DNA from: Thermodesulfovibrionales bacterium
GTDB taxonomy: Bacteria > Nitrospirota > Thermodesulfovibrionia > Thermodesulfovibrionales > SM23-35
Reading direction: 5' to 3'
Assembly (NCBI GenBank): GCA_022865525.1
Contig: JALHSV010000422.1
Span: 1 to 6,422 of the forward strand
DNA length: 6,422 nt
In this document: piece by piece, positions 1 to 5,675 of the stretch
Layout: each line of letters begins with the position of its first letter
Position numbering within the stretch: the stretch's first letter is position 1
Made by a program: the position numbers and the translations under genes
Notes under the pieces: generated by a model
Database searches by the model: none
The model's input: the letters and a program-made list of their open reading frames with translations, nothing else
Told to the model about the DNA's origin: nothing

Positions 1-432
1 ACAGTGCGCGCACTTCACCGCCTTAATGGGAATAGCAGAGAGGCAGAAAGGACATTCCTTTGTTGTTGGTGCTGCCGGAGGAGCTTCCTGCTCTCTCTTC
101 AGCTTGTTGACGTTCCTTATGAGAAGAAATATGGCAAAGGCAACAATCAAAAAACTGATAATCGTATTCAGGAAAACACCATAATTAACGGTAACTGCCC
201 CGGCAGCCTTCGCAGTTGCGAGAGATTCATATGGCCCGGGGACCTTGCCCTCCTTAAGAATGATGAAGAGACTGGAAAAATCAATGTTACCGAGAAGAAG
301 CCCGATGGGCGGCATGATGACATCCGCAACGAATGAAGTAACGATAGCCCCGAAAGAAGCTCCGATTACAATACCAACAGCCATATCGAGGACATTGCCA
401 CGCATGGCAAACTCCTTAAATTCCTTGAACAT
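1..432 (-). CDS. mscL: Large-conductance mechanosensitive channel MscL, with cysteine-rich C-terminal tail (3' end outside window)
   Basis: MscL is an inner-membrane channel that opens under membrane tension and releases solutes during osmotic downshock. The 144 visible residues begin MFKEFKEFAMRGNVLDMAVG, the family's conserved N-terminal amphipathic helix and start of TM1. TM1 spans about residues 16-46 and contains the IGASFGAIVTSFVADVIMPP stretch. An extracytoplasmic loop (about 47-78) leads to TM2 (about 79-106, NYGVFLNTIISFLIVAFAIF), then a basic RNVNKLKRE end. After an Ala/Pro linker (117-124) comes CPFC (127-130) and CAHC (141-144), a four-cysteine zinc-ribbon-like tail absent from E. 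coli MscL but known in some environmental homologues. The frame is still open at position 1, so probably only a few residues are missing. The start at 432 is supported by family alignment and a strong ribosome binding site. Identification is very secure; metal binding by the tail is inferred. Confidence 0.97.
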   Translation of the reverse strand, partial: MFKEFKEFAMRGNVLDMAVGIVIGASFGAIVTSFVADVIMPPIGLLLGNIDFSSLFIILKEGKVPGPYESLATAKAAGAVTVNYGVFLNTIISFLIVAFAIFLLIRNVNKLKREQEAPPAAPTTKECPFCLSAIPIKAVKCAHC

Positions 433-437
433 GACAT

Positions 438-444
438 CCCTCCT
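438..444 (-). promoter_or_regulatory. Ribosome binding site of mscL
   Basis: Read on the minus strand this is AGGAGGG, a near-perfect Shine-Dalgarno sequence five bases before the ATG at 432-430. It fixes the mscL start. Confidence 0.9.
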
Positions 445-503
445 TTTCAGTTATTTGAAGAATTTCAACGACAGTTCATAAAAACACGAGCCTATATTTA
501 CTA

Positions 504-532
504 CTTATACTATAGGACTGCATCCCCGTCAA
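504..532 (-). promoter_or_regulatory. Sigma-70-type promoter of mscL
   Basis: On the minus strand, TTGACG (532-527) is followed after exactly 17 bases by TATAAG (509-504). These match the -35 and -10 consensus at 5 of 6 positions each, with ideal spacing. Transcription would begin near 497 and give a leader of about 65 bases before the mscL ATG. No operator is obvious. This is the best promoter candidate seen in the window. Confidence 0.75.
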
Positions 533-600
533 GAAAATTCTCTAAGATAAAGGCATTACACACTTTTTTCTTCATTCGGATACATGCATTTGGTCGCGCC

Positions 601-629
601 CTGAAAAAGAATGCACCAAACAATATTGT
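601..629 (+). promoter_or_regulatory. Weak candidate promoter for the radical SAM-rng operon
   Basis: CTGAAA (601-606) and TATTGT (624-629) are 17 bases apart and lie just upstream of the radical SAM gene. Both boxes are poor matches to consensus. The -10 box sits in an 8-base perfect palindrome, CAATATTG (621-628), and a TTTGGT/ACCAAA inverted repeat (589-594 and 615-620) flanks the -35 box. A promoter is expected in this divergent region, but this placement is tentative. Confidence 0.25.
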
Positions 630-653
630 AAGCATTCATGGTATTCTTAATGC

Positions 654-3212
654 GTGAATTTATCTTTTCTCCAGAAGCCAAGCCGGTACATAAATAATGA
701 AATAAATGCTGTTTATTCTGATAAACCCGTCAAAGTAGCCCTTGTTTTTCCCGATATCTATGAAATCGGGATGTCCCACCTCGGGCTCAAGATTCTGTAT
801 ATGATAATAAACGACCTTCCTTTTGCATCAGCAGAACGGGTCTTTTCTCCATGGGTTGACCTTGAAGCAGAAATCAAGGCAAAGGGTATCCTGCTTTCTT
901 CCCTCGAATCAAGACGGCCTCTCAGGGATTTTGATATTGTAGGATTCAGTCTGCAATATGAACTTTCTTATACAACCGTACTGAATATGCTCTCCATGGG
1001 TGGCATCCCTGTTACGTCAGAAGAGCGTCTGAGTTCACCCTCATTTCGTTATCCTCTGGTTATCGCCGGAGGACCCTGCTCAGTTAACCCGATGCCGATG
1101 TCTCCTTTTATTGATGCCTTTCTGATTGGAGATGGTGAGGAAGCAGTTAAGGAAATTATAGAAACCTATTATCGATGGAAAAATGACGGAGACGGTAAGA
1201 AGGAATCGCTTCTTCAATCTCTTTCTCAGATTGAAGGCATATACGTACCATATAATCCCCCCATCCCCCCTTTTCCGCACCCAGGCGGATTCGCCGAGGC
1301 GAAAGAAAAGGGGGGTAAGGGGGGATTTGATCAATGGAGGAAAAGGAGTGTCAAAAGACGAATCCTTTCGTCTCTCGATAACGCACCATATCCGGATAAG
1401 CCTATCGTCCCCTTTACCGCAATTGTCCACGACAGGATTAACATTGAGGTCTCAAGAGGTTGCTCGATGGGGTGCAGGTTCTGTCAGGCAGGAATGATTT
1501 ACCGGCCTGTCCGGGAAAGAAGTCCTCACAATGCCTTAGCCCTTGCAGAAACTGCTCTGAGAAATACCGGATATGAGGAGGTTGCTTTCACGTCTCTCAG
1601 CGCCGGAGATTACAGCTGCCTCTTGAACGTTGTAAGGGATTTTAATAAGAAATTCAAAAAAGACCGGATTGCTCTCTCTCTTCCTTCGCTCAGGGTAACA
1701 GCAATAAATACCGCCCTTCTGAAGGAGATACGTACGGTCAGAAAGACCGGGTTTACCATTGCGCCGGAGGCCGGCACTGAAAGGCTGAGGAAAGTAATCA
1801 ATAAAGACTTCTCTGACGGCGATTATGAACAGTCTCTGAAAATTCTCTTCGAAGAAGGATGGCTCAATCTCAAGCTGTATTTTATGATAGGGCTCCCGAC
1901 AGAAACAGACGAAGACATTGAAGGAATCCTCACCATGGCTTTGAAGGCCTTGAAGACCGCGAAGCAGTATACGAAACGATTTGTCAATATCAGTATCGGT
2001 GTTTCTCCATTCATTCCCAAGGCCCATACCCCCTTTCAATGGTATGGACAACACCCTTCTGATGCGCTTCAGGAGAAAAAGAACTATATAAAAGACAAGC
2101 TCGTCAGGAAGGGGTTCAAGGTAAAAGGACACGACATAAAGATGAGCCTTCTGGAGGCTGCTTTCTCCCGTAGTGATGCAAGGATTGCTCCACTCATCGA
2201 AAAAGCGTGGTCATTAGGATGCAGACTTGACGGCTGGACCGAGGTTTTTGATTTCAGAAAATGGGAACAAGCAATGCGTCTTACAGGAACAGATGTAACT
2301 GCTTTAGCACAGAAATCCTTTAGCTTTGCTGATAGTTTGCCCTGGGATACAATAGACGTAGGCATATCGAAAGAGTTCCTGTGGAGAGAATATCAGAAAG
2401 CCCTCTCAGGAGATATCTCAACTGATTGCAGGAAAACCTGCCATAATTGCGGACTCGATTGTAACAAATCAATCGATAGTCAGCAGTCGACAGTCGGGAG
2501 GCAAACACAGACTGCTGACGAGTTTTCGCCTGTTATCCTTCACACAAAACCGTTCAATCCGGTCAGAATACGCGTGGAATTTTCAAAGACCAGTGGATTG
2601 AGACATCTCTCGCATCTTGAACTTATTACCCTGTTTCACCGGGCAATGAGGAGAGCCGGGTTTCCCCTCGAATTCTCCAAAGGATTTCATCCGTCTCCTA
2701 AAATATCATTCGGCCCTCCCCTTGGAGTGGGGGTCGCAGGTCTGAGAGAATACTTTGACATGGAAATCACACCACCTTTTGATTTGGTCATGAACAAGAA
2801 AAAATTGAACGAAATGCTGCCGGATGCCATCTCCGTTAACGACATGTCAGTCATCCCTGCAGGGTATCCTTCGCTCAATGCTTTTATCTACAGATATGAG
2901 TACGAAATAAATGATGTTGATATTTCCCCTGTGCACAGGTTTTTATCAAAAAAAGAGCTGCTTGTTGCCAGGGAAAAAGGTACAATAAATATCAGGAACA
3001 TGGTTGAAGAAGTGACCATGCTTGACGAAGATTCGGTTTCATTGCTGGTTATGGATCAGGGAGATTCCAAGGTAAGGCTTGGTGAACTTATTCCTCTCTT
3101 ATTTGACAAGCCTCTGGAGGAACTCGATATAACAAGGGTAGCGCTCTATGGATGGAATGGCGGTTGGGTGAAGCCAATTGAACGGAGTTTGCAATGGACA
3201 GCGAAATACTAA
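654..3212 (+). CDS. B12-binding-like radical SAM protein (TIGR03960 type) fused to a DUF2344/TIGR03936 domain
   Basis: This is an uncharacterised radical SAM enzyme whose substrate is unknown. A Rossmann-like, B12-binding-type domain (about 25-200) contains FPDIYEIGMSHLGLKIL and an IAGGP...IGDGEEA segment. The radical SAM core (about 255-500) carries RGCSMGCRFCQAG, with cluster ligands C270, C274 and C277. A four-cysteine patch (C592, C596, C599, C603) follows. From about 636 to the end is DUF2344, the 'radical SAM-linked' domain (VRIRVEFSKTSGLRHLSHLEL, then EFSKGFHPSPKISFGPPLGVG); in many genomes this is a separate gene. The GTG start is the only plausible one, because an in-frame stop lies at 648-650. 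It has no clear Shine-Dalgarno sequence, so initiation may be weak. Two palindromic repeats are translated in frame, giving Pro/Gly/Lys-rich residues 201-225 and polar residues 609-622, both in domain linkers. The end overlaps rng by 19 bases, suggesting coupled translation and an RNA-related role. Confidence 0.93.
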   Translation: MNLSFLQKPSRYINNEINAVYSDKPVKVALVFPDIYEIGMSHLGLKILYMIINDLPFASAERVFSPWVDLEAEIKAKGILLSSLESRRPLRDFDIVGFSLQYELSYTTVLNMLSMGGIPVTSEERLSSPSFRYPLVIAGGPCSVNPMPMSPFIDAFLIGDGEEAVKEIIETYYRWKNDGDGKKESLLQSLSQIEGIYVPYNPPIPPFPHPGGFAEAKEKGGKGGFDQWRKRSVKRRILSSLDNAPYPDKPIVPFTAIVHDRINIEVSRGCSMGCRFCQAGMIYRPVRERSPHNALALAETALRNTGYEEVAFTSLSAGDYSCLLNVVRDFNKKFKKDRIALSLPSLRVTAINTALLKEIRTVRKTGFTIAPEAGTERLRKVINKDFSDGDYEQSLKILFEEGWLNLKLYFMIGLPTETDEDIEGILTMALKALKTAKQYTKRFVNISIGVSPFIPKAHTPFQWYGQHPSDALQEKKNYIKDKLVRKGFKVKGHDIKMSLLEAAFSRSDARIAPLIEKAWSLGCRLDGWTEVFDFRKWEQAMRLTGTDVTALAQKSFSFADSLPWDTIDVGISKEFLWREYQKALSGDISTDCRKTCHNCGLDCNKSIDSQQSTVGRQTQTADEFSPVILHTKPFNPVRIRVEFSKTSGLRHLSHLELITLFHRAMRRAGFPLEFSKGFHPSPKISFGPPLGVGVAGLREYFDMEITPPFDLVMNKKKLNEMLPDAISVNDMSVIPAGYPSLNAFIYRYEYEINDVDISPVHRFLSKKELLVAREKGTINIRNMVEEVTMLDEDSVSLLVMDQGDSKVRLGELIPLLFDKPLEELDITRVALYGWNGGWVKPIERSLQWTAKY
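1254..1327. repeat. 74-base palindromic repeat element inserted in frame in the radical SAM gene
   Basis: The left arm (1254-1275) and right arm (1305-1327) are inverted copies: AATCCCCCC, then a short spacer, then CCCCCCTTTTC. They differ only in the spacer, AT on the left and TTA on the reverse-complemented right. The centre holds a small GGCG-GATT-CGCC hairpin (1284-1295). The structure resembles the small palindromic or MITE-like C-run/G-run repeats found in multiple copies in many bacterial genomes. The element is read through without a stop and encodes roughly NPPIPPFPHPGG plus a Lys/Gly-rich segment, at a loop where family members vary. It also creates spurious ORFs in other frames. 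Structure is read directly; mobility is inferred. Confidence 0.85.
2479..2519. repeat. Second in-frame inverted repeat in the radical SAM gene
   Basis: GTCAGCAGTC (2479-2488) and its perfect inverse GACTGCTGAC (2510-2519) flank 21 bases. Inside is a tandem CAGTCGA/CAGTCGG (2485-2498), containing GTCGAC. It resembles the AGTC/GACT-type dispersed repeats seen in intergenic regions of some bacteria. It is translated as Ser/Gln/Thr-rich residues at about 609-622, in the linker between the four-cysteine patch and DUF2344. The inverted repeat is directly visible; membership of a dispersed family is inferred. Confidence 0.65.
3184..3187 (+). promoter_or_regulatory. Ribosome binding site of rng inside the radical SAM gene
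   Basis: GGAG lies six bases before the ATG at 3194, within the last codons of the upstream gene. It supports the overlapping rng start and reinitiation by ribosomes finishing the radical SAM frame. Confidence 0.65.
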
Positions 3213-4699
3213 TTAATGTAACTCGGGATGAAGTCAGGGTTGGCCTTCTCGAAGGTGGTCAGGTTGTTGAATGCTACGTCGAGAGAAAGCGTGACGCAAG
3301 CCTGGTCGGCAATATTTACAAAGGGAAGGTTGTAAAAATACTGCCTGGCATGCAGTCTGCCTTTATCGACATAGGTCTTGAAAAGGCTGCTTTCCTGTAT
3401 GTAACCGATATTCATTCAGAGCTGGAAGAATTTGCTCCTTTTCTTGAGGAAGAAGAAAAGATCAACTCTATCGAGGTGGTCTCAAAGCAGGGAAGGCCTG
3501 ACCTCACCATAGAAGAGCTTATTCAGGAAGGGCAAGAGATTCTTGTCCAGGTGTCAAAAGACCCTATCGGCGGTAAGGGAGCGCGGATCACGTCCTATGT
3601 AACCATCCCGGGCAGATATCTTGTACTCATGCCGAATGTCGAGCATATCGGCATATCAAGGAGAATCTCTGATGAATCCGAAAGAACCCGGTTGAGAGCT
3701 ATCGTTGAAGATTTGAAACCGAAGGGGTATGGACTGATCATAAGAACAGCAAGCGAGGCTTCCGGCGAAGAAGATCTTAAAAAAGACCTTGAATTCCTCC
3801 TCCTGTTATGGGAAACCGTCCAGAAGAAAAAGGAACGGGTATCTGCACCAACGATGCTTTACAGTGATCTTGACCTTGTCTTCAGGAGTGTAAGAGACCT
3901 AATGGTACAGGATGTCAAACGGCTTGTGGTTGATTCTGGAGAAGAGTATGAACGCATCAAGGATTTTGTGCGGACATACTTCGAGAAGCTCCTCGGTGAG
4001 ATAGAACTGTATGAAGGCATTGAACCGATATTCGATGCATTCGGTATTGAAATCGACATATCAAGGGCTCTTGGGAGAAAAGTCTGGCTGAAATCCGGCG
4101 GATACATTGTCATTGAACAGACAGAGGCCATGACGGTCATTGATGTGAACACCGGGAAGTTTGTCGGCAAGGAGGAACTTGAAGATACGATCTTGAAGAC
4201 CAATCTTGAGGCGCTGAAGGAAATCGCTTACCAGATCCGGCTCCGCAACCTCGGCGGGATCATTATCGTTGACTTCATCGATATGGAGAAATATGAAAAC
4301 AGGGACAGGGTATTCAATGCTTTTACCGAGGCAATGAAAAAAGACCGGGCTAAGAATACCATCTCCCACATCTCTGAACTCGGCCTCATCCAGATGACAA
4401 GGAAAAGAGTCCGGGAGAGCCTCGGCAGAACTCTCTGCGATTCATGTCCTTACTGTGAGGGCAAAGCATTTGTCAGGTCGCCAAGAACACTCTGTTATGA
4501 AATATTCAGAAAAGTAACGAGGCTCGCCAAACACGGCGGGGAAAGGATCATTGTTACAGCACACCCCTCTGTTGCCGACCTTCTGTCAGACGAAGAGCGT
4601 GCGGGGATAGAGGATATAGAAAACAGGTACAGTGTAAAGGTAACGATACGGGAGAACCGCAGTTTGCATCAGGAAAATTATGAAGTCACGGTTTTGTAA
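3194..4699 (+). CDS. rng: Ribonuclease G (RNase E/G family endoribonuclease)
   Basis: RNase G is a cytoplasmic, metal-dependent single-strand endoribonuclease that matures the 5' end of 16S rRNA and turns over mRNA. At 501 residues it matches RNase G and lacks the long C-terminal scaffold of RNase E. The order is: N-terminal strands (MDSEILINVTRDEVRVGLLE), a split S1 domain (about 35-135, GNIYKGKVVKILPGMQSAFIDIG) with an acidic insertion at 75-112, the RNase H-like/5'-sensor region, then the DNase I-like catalytic core. The expected catalytic aspartates are D317 (IDVNTGKF) and D360 (IIIVDFIDM), spaced 43 residues apart as are D303 and D346 of E. coli RNase E. The Zn-link CxxC is C415/C418, with C421 nearby. 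It overlaps the radical SAM gene by 19 bases and has its own GGAG site. All key residues are present. Confidence 0.97.
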   Translation: MDSEILINVTRDEVRVGLLEGGQVVECYVERKRDASLVGNIYKGKVVKILPGMQSAFIDIGLEKAAFLYVTDIHSELEEFAPFLEEEEKINSIEVVSKQGRPDLTIEELIQEGQEILVQVSKDPIGGKGARITSYVTIPGRYLVLMPNVEHIGISRRISDESERTRLRAIVEDLKPKGYGLIIRTASEASGEEDLKKDLEFLLLLWETVQKKKERVSAPTMLYSDLDLVFRSVRDLMVQDVKRLVVDSGEEYERIKDFVRTYFEKLLGEIELYEGIEPIFDAFGIEIDISRALGRKVWLKSGGYIVIEQTEAMTVIDVNTGKFVGKEELEDTILKTNLEALKEIAYQIRLRNLGGIIIVDFIDMEKYENRDRVFNAFTEAMKKDRAKNTISHISELGLIQMTRKRVRESLGRTLCDSCPYCEGKAFVRSPRTLCYEIFRKVTRLAKHGGERIIVTAHPSVADLLSDEERAGIEDIENRYSVKVTIRENRSLHQENYEVTVL

Positions 4700-4752
4700 G
4701 GAGGAGGGGGAACCTCGAAGCTTGGCTCCGGAATAAACATTTCTGTCTTATC

Positions 4753-4817
4753 TGTCATTCCTGCCTGTCAGGAATCCTTCTTTGATTCAGAAAGATTCTG
4801 GAAAAGCCAGAATGACA
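4753..4817. repeat. 65-base palindromic repeat that can fold as three hairpins, between rng and larE
   Basis: The outer ends TGTCATTC (4753-4760) and GAATGACA (4810-4817) are perfect inverses. Inside are three consecutive hairpins: ATTCCTG/CAGGAAT (4757-4763 and 4769-4775, 5-base loop), TCTTT/AAAGA (4779-4783 and 4791-4795, 7-base loop) and ATTCTGG/CCAGAAT (4795-4801 and 4807-4813, 5-base loop). The whole element is also an imperfect palindrome. It resembles the 'TCATTCC...GGAATGA' small repeats dispersed in many bacterial genomes. It could stabilise the rng 3' end or slow readthrough into larE. No U-run follows, so it is not a typical intrinsic terminator. Confidence 0.8.
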
Positions 4818-4863
4818 TTTCTCATGCCCCACAGTTTGTTTAATAACTACCTATCATGAAACC

Positions 4864-5673
4864 ATGAAAAACAAAAAATTCCAAAATCTCTTAGCTACAC
4901 TGAAAGCAATGCAGAGCGTTCTCCTTGCTTACTCAGGCGGGGTTGACAGCACATTTCTTCTGAAAGCTATTCAGGTTTCGGGTGTAACTGCTCTTTCTGT
5001 AACTGCATCTTCAGAACTCATTCCGTACAGGGATGTCCTGACTGCGCAGGGGATAGCTGAAGAGCTCGGCATACAGCATAGAATTTTCAAAACACACATA
5101 CTTTTAACAGATGACTTTGTCAGTAATACACCTGAGAGGTGTTTTTTCTGTAAGGATGCATTGTATAAGGAACTTCAAGCTCTTGCCCTAACAGAAGGAT
5201 ACAGATTCATTCTTGATGGAAGTACTCTGGATGACATCAATGACTTTAGGCCCGGCAGCAAGGCAGCACAGCAATACCATGTCAGGAGTCCCCTTATAGA
5301 AGCTGATCTCTCAAAAGGTGAAGTCAGGGAGCTTTCTCAACAATTAGGCCTTTCAACATGGGATAAACCTTCATCGTCTTGCCTTGCTACACGGTTCCCT
5401 TACGGCAGGCGGATCACAAAAGAGGCTTTAAACCGTGTCGAAATGGCAGAAAATTTCCTGAAGTCCCTTGGATTTAATGAACTCAGGGTGCGGGACCATG
5501 GCTCTGTTGCACGGATAGAAGTCAGAAAAGAAGACATTGATCTGGTTCTGGACCATGGGAAAAGAGATGCAATTTCTGCAACGCTCAAATCTCTCGGTTA
5601 TGCATTCATAGCGCTTGACCTTGACGGCTATCAGAGCGGCAGCATGAACCGGGTATTAAAAAATAACACCTGA
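4864..5673 (+). CDS. larE: LarE, ATP-dependent sulfur transferase for nickel-pincer nucleotide synthesis (probable [4Fe-4S] type)
   Basis: LarE adenylates the pyridinium dicarboxylate precursor made by LarB and inserts sulfur; LarC then adds nickel to give the lactate racemase (LarA) cofactor. The 269 residues match the family. The PP-loop ATP-pyrophosphatase motif is AYSGGVDSTFL (22-32). NTPERCFFCKDALY (88-101) and DKPSSSCLATRFPYGRRIT (167-185) are typical LarE blocks. C173 corresponds to the conserved cysteine that gives up its sulfur in Lactiplantibacillus LarE. C93 and C96 add a CxxC. That CxxC-plus-C set is the pattern reported for cluster-carrying LarE such as Thermotoga's, so a catalytic rather than sacrificial mechanism is inferred. 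The ATG at 4864 gives the usual N-terminal helix; an ATG at 4856 is out of frame and stops after three codons. No clear Shine-Dalgarno sequence or promoter is visible. larA, larB and larC are not in the window. Confidence 0.93.
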   Translation: MKNKKFQNLLATLKAMQSVLLAYSGGVDSTFLLKAIQVSGVTALSVTASSELIPYRDVLTAQGIAEELGIQHRIFKTHILLTDDFVSNTPERCFFCKDALYKELQALALTEGYRFILDGSTLDDINDFRPGSKAAQQYHVRSPLIEADLSKGEVRELSQQLGLSTWDKPSSSCLATRFPYGRRITKEALNRVEMAENFLKSLGFNELRVRDHGSVARIEVRKEDIDLVLDHGKRDAISATLKSLGYAFIALDLDGYQSGSMNRVLKNNT

Positions 5674-5675
5674 GT

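Noticed and set aside
4..336. Plus-strand 110-codon frame opposite mscL
   Set aside because: It is antisense to a perfectly conserved MscL and its translation has no recognisable family or composition of a real protein.
1080..1497. Overlapping frames on both strands around the 1254-1327 repeat
   Set aside because: Palindromic C/G runs open several frames at once; the radical SAM frame explains the region with intact motifs on either side.
1536..2132. Minus-strand 198-codon frame
   Set aside because: It lies wholly inside the conserved radical SAM core and shows no family features.
3859..4369. Minus-strand frames inside rng
   Set aside because: They are antisense to the catalytic region of RNase G, whose residues are all present; the translations are Ser/Arg-rich shadow sequence.
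3194..4699. RNase E rather than RNase G
   Set aside because: The protein ends shortly after the Zn-link and small C-terminal domain; there is no long disordered degradosome scaffold.
4753..4817. tRNA or intrinsic terminator reading of the three-hairpin element
   Set aside because: There is no 7-base acceptor stem, no T-loop consensus and the length is short for a tRNA; no U-run follows any hairpin.
4812..4844. Promoter for larE (ATGACA and TTTAAT)
   Set aside because: The two boxes are 21 bases apart, too far for a standard promoter, and the first lies in the repeat end.
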